A stretch of DNA of 64,000 bases from Candidatus Binataceae bacterium (GTDB lineage: Bacteria; Desulfobacterota; Binatia; Binatales; Binataceae), in the NCBI GenBank assembly GCA_030038355.1, contig JASHPB010000023.1, positions 1 to 64,000 of the forward strand, given 5' to 3'. Under the pieces are notes generated by a model that saw only the letters and a program-made list of their open reading frames with translations, was not told the DNA's origin and did no database searches. Numbering within the stretch: position 1 is the stretch's first letter; each line of letters opens with the position of its first letter. Below, piece after piece: positions 10,093-19,557 of this stretch. Both the position numbers and the translations under genes were made by a program.

Positions 10093-11775
10093 TCATTCGT
10101 ACTTCGAGTCCGGATCGTCCGGGTGCTTGAGATCCCACAGTGGTCTGCGGCTTCGGACCACCGGTTGTTCAACAAAGTTGTACGCCGGGGGCGGCGATGT
10201 CGTCGCCCATTCCAGCGTCCATGCATCCCACGGATCGTTCCCCGCCTCTTCGCCCGAGCGCAGCGAGCGCACCACGTTGACAAACAGGCAGAGTACAGCA
10301 GCCGCTTGAACCAGTGCTCCAAACGTCTCAATAAGATTCAGCGTGTCGAGGCCGCGACCGGGTTGATAGGTATATATTCGCCGCGGCATGCCATGCAGAC
10401 CGGCAAAGTGCATCGTATCGAAGGTGAGGTGGAAGCCGATGAAAAACAGCCAGAAGTGCCACTTGCCAAGATGCTCATTCAGCATTTTTCCAGTGGCCTT
10501 GGGGAACCAATAGTAAACCGCCGCGAATATCATGAATATGATCGCGCCGACCAATACGTAATGGAAATGAGCAACGACGAAATAGGTATCCGTCAGTTGC
10601 CAATCGAACGGCGCGACGGCCAACATGATGCCGGTGAGACCCGCGATCAGGAATTGCAACAGAAACGCAACCGAGAACAGCATCGGCACCTTGAAGCGAA
10701 TCTTCCCGCCCCACATCGTGCCTATCCAGTTGAAGATCTTGATGCCCGTCGGCACTCCGACCAACATCGTCGAGGTCGCGAAGAATGCATTGCCGGCGGG
10801 CGTCATACCGACTGCGAACATGTGATGCGCCCACACGCTCATGCTGATGAAGCCGATCGCCACCGTCGCTGCCACCATCACTTCGTAGCCGAATATCACC
10901 TTGCGCGAGAAGACCGGAATGATTTCTGAAGCGAACCCAAAGGCAGGAATGACAAGGATGTAGACCTCAGGATGGCCGAAGATCCAGAAGAAATGCTGCC
11001 ACAGTACCGCCGAGCCGCCGGCTTGCGTATCAAAGAAGTGGGCGCCGACGAAGCGATCGAGCAGGAGCATCACCTGGGCCGCACTCAGCGGCGGGAGCAC
11101 GATCAAGATCATGAAAGAGACTACAAGCGACATCCACACCAGCACCGGCATCTTCCTGAGAGTCATGCCCTCGCATCGCATCGTGAAGGTCGTGGTGATG
11201 AGATTGAGTGCGGTCGCAGTCGAGCCGACGCTGGTCAGGAAAATACTCAGTATCCAATAGTCAGTGCTGTTGCCACGCGAGAAAGCGCGCTCGGTCAACG
11301 GCGCGTAGGCAAACCATCCGACATCGGGCGCGCTGCCCGCTCCGTATAGACCGTTGCCGCCGATGTAACTGAAGTAAAGTAGTAATGCTCCGAATAGCCA
11401 GAGCCAGAAACCGAATGCGTTGAGACGCGGGAAAGCCAGGTCGCGCGCGCCGATCATCAACGGCACCAGGTAGTTGAAGAATCCCGTCAGGATCGGCATC
11501 CCGACCAGGAACACCATCGTCGTGCCGTGCATCGTCATCAGGCGGTTGAACATGTCGGGCGGTACGATGCCGGCGTTGGGAATCGCGAGTTGCAGCCGAA
11601 TTGTCATCGCCTGCAAACCGGCGACGATGAAGAAGACCAAGCCGCCTGCGATGTACATCAGGCCGAGGCGCTTATGATCGACGGTGACGACCCACTGGTG
11701 GATTCTGTCGAGCAGAGGAAGGGATACCGCGCCTTCAGCGCCGAGCGGAATTCGTTGTTCGATACTGCCCGCCAT
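10093..11775 (-). CDS. ctaD: Cytochrome c oxidase subunit I
   Basis: 560 aa; WQHFFWIFGHPEVYILVIPAFG, VWAHHMFAVG, DTYFVVAHFHYVL. Confidence 0.97.
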   Translation of the reverse strand: MAGSIEQRIPLGAEGAVSLPLLDRIHQWVVTVDHKRLGLMYIAGGLVFFIVAGLQAMTIRLQLAIPNAGIVPPDMFNRLMTMHGTTMVFLVGMPILTGFFNYLVPLMIGARDLAFPRLNAFGFWLWLFGALLLYFSYIGGNGLYGAGSAPDVGWFAYAPLTERAFSRGNSTDYWILSIFLTSVGSTATALNLITTTFTMRCEGMTLRKMPVLVWMSLVVSFMILIVLPPLSAAQVMLLLDRFVGAHFFDTQAGGSAVLWQHFFWIFGHPEVYILVIPAFGFASEIIPVFSRKVIFGYEVMVAATVAIGFISMSVWAHHMFAVGMTPAGNAFFATSTMLVGVPTGIKIFNWIGTMWGGKIRFKVPMLFSVAFLLQFLIAGLTGIMLAVAPFDWQLTDTYFVVAHFHYVLVGAIIFMIFAAVYYWFPKATGKMLNEHLGKWHFWLFFIGFHLTFDTMHFAGLHGMPRRIYTYQPGRGLDTLNLIETFGALVQAAAVLCLFVNVVRSLRSGEEAGNDPWDAWTLEWATTSPPPAYNFVEQPVVRSRRPLWDLKHPDDPDSKYE

Positions 11776-11786
11776 TGTCTCTCCGT

Positions 11787-12830
11787 CTAATGAAGCGTGA
11801 CCAGGTATGCGACCAAGTCGTCGAGGTCCTTCTGGCTCAGGTTCATCGCGGGCATCAGGGCCCCGGGCTTGATGGTGCTTGGATCGTGCACCCAGGTTTT
11901 CAGATTGTCCGGAGTGTTCATCGCGGCGCCGGCGCCGATTGTCTCACGTGCCATCAAATGGGTGAGATCGGGACCGAAACGGCCCTCCGCGGCGGTACCT
12001 TGAACTACGTGACAGTTGACGCATGCGGTGGTTTCGAAAATCTGGCGGCCGTGATCGACCGATGCGTCTGCAACCGCCCGTTGCTTTTGCGCTGCGATCC
12101 ATCGATCGAAATCCGGCCGCGGCTCGACGACCACACGAAGCAACATTAGCGCGTGTTCAGTACCACAGTATTCGGCGCATTGTCCGAGATAGATGCCCGG
12201 CTGATGCGGATCGATCCACATGGTGTTCTTGCGATTGGGAATGACATCGGTTTTTCCGGCAAGGCGCGGCACCCAGAAGCTATGCGCGACATCAGCCGAC
12301 TCGAGATCGAGGAACGTTGGTGTCGGATGCGCGCGATCACTGAGTGGCACGTGCAATTCATTCGCCGTTACGACGCCGAGTTCCGGGTACCTGAACTCCC
12401 ACCACCACTGGTGACCGATCACGTGAACTAGAATCGAATCGGGCGGACGCGGCGCGGCCTGGACACTGTAGATTGTGCGCGCAGTCGTCAGGATAAGAAC
12501 GAACACGATCAGAATAGGAACCGTGGTCCATGCAAACTCAATCGGATTGCTGCCATAGACCTGCGCGGGTTCGCGGCCGTCGTCGCCGGGGGGTTCACGA
12601 AATCGGATGATGCTGTAAACGACCAGGCCAGCGACGATCACAAAGATCGCGGCGCAGACGGTGATCGTAAAGTACGCGACCGTGTCGATTTCGTTAGCCG
12701 GAGTTGAAACAGGAGTGAAGATGGTGGGAGGTGGGATCTTTGCGTTGCTTGCTCCCATCCCCCAATCGTTGGCGAACGCGATGATCGGCGATCCGACCAG
12801 GCCAATCAGAATTGGAAGCCAACGTTTCAT
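11787..12830 (-). CDS. ctaC: Cytochrome c oxidase subunit II fused to cytochrome c domain
   Basis: 347 aa; CuA motif CAEYCGTEHALM plus C-terminal CVNCH heme site. Confidence 0.95.
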   Translation of the reverse strand: MKRWLPILIGLVGSPIIAFANDWGMGASNAKIPPPTIFTPVSTPANEIDTVAYFTITVCAAIFVIVAGLVVYSIIRFREPPGDDGREPAQVYGSNPIEFAWTTVPILIVFVLILTTARTIYSVQAAPRPPDSILVHVIGHQWWWEFRYPELGVVTANELHVPLSDRAHPTPTFLDLESADVAHSFWVPRLAGKTDVIPNRKNTMWIDPHQPGIYLGQCAEYCGTEHALMLLRVVVEPRPDFDRWIAAQKQRAVADASVDHGRQIFETTACVNCHVVQGTAAEGRFGPDLTHLMARETIGAGAAMNTPDNLKTWVHDPSTIKPGALMPAMNLSQKDLDDLVAYLVTLH

Positions 12831-12851
12831 GCACCGTCCCGCGCGGTGAAT

Positions 12852-12911
12852 TACATAGTCAAGTCACGCTCGACTATGTAGTCAATAGGAGGTGAATAGT
12901 CATTTGACTAT
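12852..12911. promoter_or_regulatory. Cluster of TGACTAT/ATAGTCA motifs forming two inverted repeats upstream of ctaC
   Basis: TACATAGTC-N11-GACTATGTA (12852-12860/12872-12880) and ATAGTCA-TT-TGACTAT (12896-12902/12905-12911), both perfect. Confidence 0.6.
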
Positions 12912-13050
12912 CCGCGGAAAAGCACCGGAAGCGAGTAGTGCGGATCAACCGGTCCGCGCTCTGGCAACGGCCCGAATTATATAGGCAGGCTGCTACCGAG
13001 CGTCAAGGGTAACTGATGCCAGCGGCCTACGATTTGATTACGCGCTGATT

Positions 13051-13746
13051 TCAGCGTTGCGCGGTCGTGGCGGGATACGGCTGATAGAGGGCCGGTAGTT
13101 TATCTTTCAGATCGTTGACCTTCGGCCAATCGTTGAAGACGATGTACGGATTGTCGGGGTGCAGCTCAAAGTAGTTCTGATGATAGTTCTCCGCCGGGTA
13201 GAAGTGATTGAGTGGCACGACCTGCGTTACGATTGGCCTCGGAAAAACATTCTCCTTCGTCAGCTGAGCAATATAGTCGTTCGCGATCTTCTGCTGCGCG
13301 TCGTTCTCGTAGAAGATTACCGAGCGATAGTTGGTGCCAGTGTCCGGTCCCTGCCGATTCAGCTCCGTGGGATCGTGCGCAACGAAGAAGAACACCTTCA
13401 GCAGCTGAGCATACGAGACAACGGCCGGGTCGTACGTGACTTCGACCGATTCGGCATGGCCGGTCGTTCCGCTGCTGACGTCTTCATAGTTTGCAGTCGC
13501 GGCGCTGCCGCCAGCATAGCCCGAGACCACTCTCGTCACGCCCTTGACGCGTTTGAAGACCGCATCGACGCCCCAGAAACATCCTCCCGCGAAGACCGCC
13601 TGCTGCTCAGATGAGGTCGAGGCGTGGGCCTCGGCCGGACCTGTGAAATCGCGAATCGCGACGGGACGATTGCATCCGAAGAGCATTCCAACCAACAGAG
13701 CGAGAAGAAACGAGCATCGCGCGCCAATTTTCGAAGATGAAATCAC
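13051..13746 (-). CDS. msrA: Peptide-methionine (S)-S-oxide reductase, lipoprotein-type
   Basis: 231 aa; AGGCFWGVDAVFKRVKGV catalytic motif; lipobox LFGC at N-terminus. Confidence 0.93.
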   Translation of the reverse strand: MISSSKIGARCSFLLALLVGMLFGCNRPVAIRDFTGPAEAHASTSSEQQAVFAGGCFWGVDAVFKRVKGVTRVVSGYAGGSAATANYEDVSSGTTGHAESVEVTYDPAVVSYAQLLKVFFFVAHDPTELNRQGPDTGTNYRSVIFYENDAQQKIANDYIAQLTKENVFPRPIVTQVVPLNHFYPAENYHQNYFELHPDNPYIVFNDWPKVNDLKDKLPALYQPYPATTAQR

Positions 13747-13965
13747 GGTCTTTTCACCACCTATTATACTGAACCGCCTGCATGCACCCAGTGTTCCCGG
13801 AAGTGCACCTCGAGGGGATTAAATCGAAGCCACTCCTACACTTGCGGGTGAGGCCCCGAATCTGAAATAAGCAATCAGCAACACAATGATCGCCTACTGA
13901 CCGGCGGTGGCGCACCAGTCGGTCCTTCACTGCATCCCAGGCTGAAGCCGGGAAAGGAGTGAGCG

Positions 13966-15675
13966 ATGTACGACCTCATTATTCGCAACGGCACCATCAT
14001 CGACGGTAGCGGGATGCCGCGCTATCGCGGCGATGTCGCAATCGAAGGCGGCCGCATTGCGGCAATCGGAAAGATCGGCAACGGCGCTCGCGAGACGATC
14101 GATGCCGAAGGTCACGTGGTCTCACCCGGCCTCGTCGATGCGCACACGCACATGGATGCGCAGGTCTTCTGGGACGCGCTCGGCACCTGCTCATGCTGGC
14201 ACGGCGTCACCTCGGTCGTGATGGGCAACTGCGGTTTCTCGCTGGCACCATGCGGCGAGAAGGACAAGCTGCTGGTGATGCGCAACCTCGAGCGCGCCGA
14301 GGACATCTCGCCCGAGGCCATGGAGGCCGGCATCAAGTGGTCGTGGACCACGTTCGCCGAATACCTCGACGCGGTAGATCGCCTGCCCAAGGGAATCAAC
14401 TACGCCGCGTACATGGGACACTCGGCTCTTCGCACCTACGTGATGGGCGAGCGCGCCTTCGATGAAAAGGCGACCGCCGAAGATCTCGCGATGATGCGCG
14501 AGGAGCTGCGCAACGCGATTCGCGCTGGCGCGATCGGATTTACCACCTCGCGCACCAGCAACCATCAAACGCCGGATGGTCGTCCCGTCGCGAGCCGTAT
14601 CGCCAACTGGGACGAGGTACGAGGACTGGTCGGAGTGATGGGCGAGCTCGGCGCGGGCATATTCGAGATCGCTGGCGAAGATACTGGCGCTGAGGGTGAG
14701 CGCCTTAACGATTATCTCGCGCGCCTCAAGGCCCTCGCCGTCGACACGTCCGTACCGGTGACGTTCGGGATGTTCTCGTCGCGCCGCGCGCCGGACTACT
14801 GGCGGCGATACTTCAAGCTGGCCGATGAGACCGCCGAGGCCGGCGGCCGCATGTTTATCCAGGTTCACAGCCGCTCGCTCAACGTGCTGCTGTCGTTCGA
14901 GACGATGATGCCGTTCGATCGCATCCCGGCGTGGCGCGAAATCCGCAGACTGCCGCTCGCCGAGCAGGAAGCTGCGCTGCGCAATCCCGAAACGCGGCAG
15001 AAGCTGGTGGCCGCGGCGAACGAGCGCACCCCCGAGCAGGCGAAGGCAGTAGGCGCCGAGGCCCGCATGGGAGGGTTCAAGTGGATATTCCCGCTCGACA
15101 AGCCAACGCCGCCATATCGCTCGGTGGCCGATATCGCTGAGTCCGAGAACAAGGACCCAGTCGATGTCATCATCGATCTGGCGCTCGAAAAGAACCTGAA
15201 GCGCTTCTTCATGCAGACCCTGGTCAACGAGAATCAGGAACACGTGCTCGAGATGATGAAGAATAAGCGCGCGGTCGTGACCTTCTCTGACTCGGGCGCG
15301 CACGTCTCGCAGATCATGGACTCGTCGCTGCAGACGCACGTGCTCAGTTACTGGGTGCGCGAGAAGCAGGCGCTCACGCTCGAAGAGGCGATTCGGCTCC
15401 TCAGCTTCGTGCCCGCGTATCACTGGGGACTCAAGGGACGCGGATTGCTCCGCGAGGGCAACGTTGCCGACGTGATCATTTTCGATCCCGCCAAGATCGC
15501 GCCGAAGCTGCCCGAGCTGGCGCACGATCTGCCCGCGGGTGCGCGCCGCTTGAAGCAGAAGTCCGAGGGCTTGCTCGCGACGGTGGTCGGCGGCCAGATC
15601 GTGTTGCGCAACAACGAGCACACGGGCGCGCTCCCGGGTCAGTTGCTGCGCGGTCCGATGGCGGCGCGAGCCTGA
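13966..15675 (+). CDS. N-acyl-D-amino-acid deacylase / D-aminoacylase-family amidohydrolase
   Basis: 569 aa; YDLIIRNGTIIDGSGMPRYRGDVAIEGGRIAAIG, VDAHTHMDAQ. Confidence 0.88.
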   Translation: MYDLIIRNGTIIDGSGMPRYRGDVAIEGGRIAAIGKIGNGARETIDAEGHVVSPGLVDAHTHMDAQVFWDALGTCSCWHGVTSVVMGNCGFSLAPCGEKDKLLVMRNLERAEDISPEAMEAGIKWSWTTFAEYLDAVDRLPKGINYAAYMGHSALRTYVMGERAFDEKATAEDLAMMREELRNAIRAGAIGFTTSRTSNHQTPDGRPVASRIANWDEVRGLVGVMGELGAGIFEIAGEDTGAEGERLNDYLARLKALAVDTSVPVTFGMFSSRRAPDYWRRYFKLADETAEAGGRMFIQVHSRSLNVLLSFETMMPFDRIPAWREIRRLPLAEQEAALRNPETRQKLVAAANERTPEQAKAVGAEARMGGFKWIFPLDKPTPPYRSVADIAESENKDPVDVIIDLALEKNLKRFFMQTLVNENQEHVLEMMKNKRAVVTFSDSGAHVSQIMDSSLQTHVLSYWVREKQALTLEEAIRLLSFVPAYHWGLKGRGLLREGNVADVIIFDPAKIAPKLPELAHDLPAGARRLKQKSEGLLATVVGGQIVLRNNEHTGALPGQLLRGPMAARA

Positions 15676-15708
15676 ACGCGATCGCCGCGAATCCCGCATG
15701 CGGTCTGG

Positions 15709-16323
15709 GTGGGCGATTTCCTAATCGACGGATCAAAGACGGCTGCGCTCACGCTCGTGCTCGCGCACGGCGCGGGCGCAGCGATGGATTCGCCCTTCAT
15801 GAATGTGATTGCGAAGGGCGTTGCGGGCGAAGCCTTCCGCGTCGTCCGTTTCGAGTTTCCCTATATGCGGCGCCGGCGCGATATGGGCAAGGGCGGCGCG
15901 CCCGATTCGCCGTCAGTCCTGACGCAATCCTGGCGCGAGGTGATTGCCGAGTTTGGCCCTGAGCGGCTCGTGATCGGCGGCAAATCGATGGGCGGGCGAA
16001 TGGCGAGCATGGTCGCCGATGAAGCCAAGGTTCGCGGCCTCGTGTGCCTCGGCTATCCGTTTCATCCGCCAGGCAGGCCCGAAGGCACGCGCACGAAGCA
16101 TCTCGAGAATCTAAAGACGCCGGCGCTCATCCTGCAGGGCAGGCGCGACTCGTTCGGCACGCCCGATGACGTCAAGCGTTACAAGCTATCGCGCAAGATT
16201 CGCCTTGAGTGGATCGAGGACGGCGATCACTCGTTCAAGCCGCGCGCGAGAAGCGGCCGCACCGAGAGCGGCAATCTTGAAGCCGCCGTCGCGCATATCG
16301 TCAAGTTCATGAAGTCGCTTTGA
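15709..16323 (+). CDS. Alpha/beta hydrolase (KANL3/Tex30-type, dienelactone hydrolase-like)
   Basis: 204 aa; LAHGAGAAMDSPFM, GGKSMGGRMAS nucleophile elbow. Confidence 0.85.
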   Translation: MGDFLIDGSKTAALTLVLAHGAGAAMDSPFMNVIAKGVAGEAFRVVRFEFPYMRRRRDMGKGGAPDSPSVLTQSWREVIAEFGPERLVIGGKSMGGRMASMVADEAKVRGLVCLGYPFHPPGRPEGTRTKHLENLKTPALILQGRRDSFGTPDDVKRYKLSRKIRLEWIEDGDHSFKPRARSGRTESGNLEAAVAHIVKFMKSL

Positions 16324-16335
16324 GCGGGAACCTCG

Positions 16336-16806
16336 ATGAGCGAAATCGAAACTGTAGGCCTCGGAATCTACTTCGACGACCTGCCGGTCGGGCGCAAGTT
16401 CAAGACCGTCGGCCGCACTATTACCGAGGCCGACCTGGTCAACTTCATCTCATCCACCGGCATGCTCGAGGTGCTGTTCACCAACGTCGAGTTCCTCGCG
16501 CACGAGTCCGCAATCAAGGGGCGCGTCGTTCCGGGCGCGCTCGTTTATACCTTCGCCGAGGGATTACTGATCCAATCGGTCCTGCAGGGCGTTGGCCTCG
16601 CTTTCCTCAACATGAACCTCGACGTGAAAGGGCCGACGTTCGTCGGCGACACGATTCACGTCGAGTGCGAAGTGATTGAGAGCGAGCCGAGCATGTCGCG
16701 GCCCGATCGCGGGCTCGTGCGCACTCGCAACCAGATCGTCAAACAGGACGGCAGCGTCGCGCTCATCTACATGCCGCTGAGATTGGTGAAGCGGCGTCCG
16801 CGATGA
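16336..16806 (+). CDS. MaoC-like acyl dehydratase
   Basis: 156 aa; FDDLPVGRKFKTVGRTITEADLVNF hot-dog fold signature. Confidence 0.85.
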   Translation: MSEIETVGLGIYFDDLPVGRKFKTVGRTITEADLVNFISSTGMLEVLFTNVEFLAHESAIKGRVVPGALVYTFAEGLLIQSVLQGVGLAFLNMNLDVKGPTFVGDTIHVECEVIESEPSMSRPDRGLVRTRNQIVKQDGSVALIYMPLRLVKRRPR

Positions 16807-16816
16807 CGCAGTGTGC

Positions 16817-17581
16817 TCACTGCGCCATGAAGCCGCCGTCCACCGGCATCGGCAGGCCCGTCACGTAGGACGCGTGATCCGAGCACAGCCAGGCGACGCT
16901 CTCGCCGATTTCCTCCGGCTCGCCGAGACGCTTCAGGGGACCGCCGCGCGCGAAACGCTCTTCGGCGTTCGGCCGCTCGCCGAGGAGCCGCGCCATCATG
17001 GGAGTGCGAATGGGACCCGGACAGACCGCGTTGACGCGAATCCCGTGGCGGCCGTATTCGATCGCCGCTGCTCGCGTGAGGCCTGCGACGCCGTGCTTCG
17101 CTGCGACATACGCGGGCATCCCGCGCACGCCAGCGAGTCCGGCGCCCGACGAAGTGTTCACGATCGCGCCGCCCTTGCCCTGCTTCATGAGCTGATCGAT
17201 CTCGGCCTTCATGCAGAGCCATACGCCGGTCAGGTTGATGGCGATCACGCGATCCCAGTTCTCGCGCGTGCACTCGTGAGTGAGGCCGCCCTGGCCCTCG
17301 ATTCCCGCGTTGTTGAAAGCGCAATCGAGGCGGCCGTAGGCGGAGACTGCCTTGGCAATCACGGCGGCGACGTCGCTCTCCCTGGAGACATCGGTGCGGA
17401 TGAATATCGCCTCGCCGCCGCTGTCAGTGATCGAGGCCAGCGTCTGCTGGCCGCCATCTTCGACTATGTCGGCGAGCACGAGTTTGGCGCCCTCGCGCGC
17501 GAAGATTTTCGAGGTGGCGCGTCCGATTCCCGATCCGGCGCCGGTGATCAGCGCGACTTTGCCTTCGAGGATTCCTGCCAT
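16817..17581 (-). CDS. SDR family oxidoreductase
   Basis: Start MAGILEGKV at 17581; GAGSGIGRAT cofactor motif, YVAAKHG catalytic motif. Confidence 0.9.
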   Translation of the reverse strand: MAGILEGKVALITGAGSGIGRATSKIFAREGAKLVLADIVEDGGQQTLASITDSGGEAIFIRTDVSRESDVAAVIAKAVSAYGRLDCAFNNAGIEGQGGLTHECTRENWDRVIAINLTGVWLCMKAEIDQLMKQGKGGAIVNTSSGAGLAGVRGMPAYVAAKHGVAGLTRAAAIEYGRHGIRVNAVCPGPIRTPMMARLLGERPNAEERFARGGPLKRLGEPEEIGESVAWLCSDHASYVTGLPMPVDGGFMAQ

Positions 17582-17723
17582 GTGCGTGGCTCCTTCAACT
17601 GCGCGCTCAGATGAGCTGCGCATTCGGTTGACCTCGACGTATACAACTCCGCCTCGAGAATTGCCTAACGCAGACGCGAGACTGTAGCGGCTGTTTGGTC
17701 ACCAACAAGCCGCTTCGGAACGT

Positions 17724-17870
17724 CTGCCACTCTGAACGCAGTGCGTCCTCGAATGCAGTGAAGGATCTCGACTATCAATTCGCCGGAGTCTTCGTAGATG
17801 GCGAACCTCCGCCCAAAAGATCCGGGATCTTTCGACTTCGCTTCGAGAATTGGCTGCGCTCAGATGACAG
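17724..17870. repeat. Imperfect palindromic intergenic repeat
   Basis: Left arm CTGCCACTCTGAACGCAG and right arm CTGCGCTCAGATGACAG are near inverse complements; internal GTGAAGGATCTC / AAGATCCC-type arms; intergenic. Confidence 0.6.
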
Positions 17871-17898
17871 AGCGGTGAGCGAGTTTCTCTCTTCAATC

Positions 17899-18552
17899 TC
17901 AGCGACGCGGCAAGCGGCGGAAGGACCAGAAGCGGACGCCGGTTGAGTCTGCTTCTTCGCCGATCACGATAAGATCGAAACCCTGCTCCTTGTAGAACGC
18001 GACGTTGCGCTCGTTCTCGGTCTCTAGATAGCAGGCGACACGCGCGGCGTCGGCGCGCGCTAGCACCGGCCCGATTAGCGCGCCGCCGAGTCCACGTCGC
18101 TGCAGACGCGGCTCGACGCCGAGCAGGAACAGGTACCAACAGTCGTTATCCATGTCGCGCTGACGCGCCTGCCACTCGCAGCCGACCACGTCGCGATAAC
18201 GCTGATAAGCGGCGTCGCCGATAACAGCCGCGATCTCATGCATCCCCGAGGCGACGATCTTCTCGCGCGGCCACGTCGCGCCGGGGGGCATCCAAAGCGC
18301 GACGCCTTCGAAGTTCGCCGTCGTGTGCACTTCGCCCGCGAGCGTGCCGAAACGAATCATCCGCGCGTACACCTCCGGCAGGAGCCGCACGCGCTCGGCG
18401 GCGTCGGGAATCGAATAAGTCATCAGCGGGTCATCGTGGAACGCACGCGCAAGCAACGCCCCCGCGGCAGGAACCTGCGAATCAGTCAGCGGTTGGATTT
18501 TCACGCTCACGCGAGCATCCTCGCATACGATCCTGCCGCTGCAAAATCTCAC
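17899..18552 (-). CDS. GNAT family N-acetyltransferase
   Basis: 217 aa; LGVEPRLQRRGLGGALIGPVL acetyl-CoA binding motif. Confidence 0.88.
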   Translation of the reverse strand: MRFCSGRIVCEDARVSVKIQPLTDSQVPAAGALLARAFHDDPLMTYSIPDAAERVRLLPEVYARMIRFGTLAGEVHTTANFEGVALWMPPGATWPREKIVASGMHEIAAVIGDAAYQRYRDVVGCEWQARQRDMDNDCWYLFLLGVEPRLQRRGLGGALIGPVLARADAARVACYLETENERNVAFYKEQGFDLIVIGEEADSTGVRFWSFRRLPRR

Positions 18553-18654
18553 GCCAAGTCATTTTGCCGAGCTCAGCAGGCAGTTTGACGGTTTGTTCGA
18601 TGCTCGATAGATTCGCGGCGAAACGCCTCGATACGCTAATGTTGAGGTGATCCG

Positions 18655-19518
18655 ATGGCTCATTCATTCGACATCGCACCGCTCGACGCCACCTTCGGCG
18701 CGATCATTACGGGCATCAAGGTGGCAACAGTAGACAATGCGACTTTCCGCGAACTCTACGCCGCTTGGCTCGAATACGCGCTGCTGATTTTTCCCGATCA
18801 GCATCTGAGCCGTGACGAACAGATCGCCTTCGCCAAGCGATTCGGCAATCTCGAGTTCGAGTTCGCGCCGATCAGCAACGTCAGGGCCGACGGCACGCTC
18901 ATCAACGAGACCGACCATAGCGACGTCGTCAAGATCCTGCAGGGCAACATGGGATGGCATCACGACAGCACTTACATGCCCGTGCAGGCTAAGGGCGCTG
19001 TCTTCAGTGCGGTCACGGTGCCGGCCGCGGGAGGCGAGACCGGATGGGCCGACATGCGCGCGGCGTACGACGCGCTCAACGACGCGATGCGTGCGAAGCT
19101 TGAGCGGCTCGCCGCCCATCATTCGCTGCGCTACAGCCAGGCGAAGATCGGGCACATGCCCAAAGAAGGCAGCGATTATAGCGGCTACGGCTTCCACAAC
19201 GGTCCGGTGCCACTTCGGCCGCTCATCAAGGTTCATCCCGAGACCGGTCGCAAGTCGCTGGTGATTGGGCGCCACGCCTACGGCATCCCCGACATGGATG
19301 CGGCTGAGTCGGAAAGGTTGCTGCAGGAGCTGGTTGATTTCGCATGCCGTCCGCCGCGTGTCTACCATCACACCTGGACGCCCGGCGAGGCTGTTGTGTG
19401 GGACAACAGATGCCTGATGCATCGCGCGATGCCGTGGGATATGCGCGAGCCGCGCGTGATGTGGCATAGTCGCATCGCGGGCGACCCACTGAGCGAATCT
19501 GCGCTGCCGCCAGCCTGA
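18655..19518 (+). CDS. TauD/TfdA family 2-oxoglutarate-dependent dioxygenase
   Basis: 287 aa; WHHDSTY HxD motif, distal His in VVWDNRCLMHRAMPW. Confidence 0.92.
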   Translation: MAHSFDIAPLDATFGAIITGIKVATVDNATFRELYAAWLEYALLIFPDQHLSRDEQIAFAKRFGNLEFEFAPISNVRADGTLINETDHSDVVKILQGNMGWHHDSTYMPVQAKGAVFSAVTVPAAGGETGWADMRAAYDALNDAMRAKLERLAAHHSLRYSQAKIGHMPKEGSDYSGYGFHNGPVPLRPLIKVHPETGRKSLVIGRHAYGIPDMDAAESERLLQELVDFACRPPRVYHHTWTPGEAVVWDNRCLMHRAMPWDMREPRVMWHSRIAGDPLSESALPPA

Positions 19519-19557
19519 CAGCGGCTGCGTCAATCGAAACAAAGATCGAGGTCCAAT

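Noticed and set aside
14191-15699. 502-aa minus-strand ORF
   Set aside because: Antisense to the well-supported D-aminoacylase gene; Arg/His-rich composition typical of a GC-rich shadow ORF
17695-17946. 83-aa ORF MVTNKPLRNVCHSERSASSNAVKDL...
   Set aside because: Translation of the palindromic repeat rather than a gene
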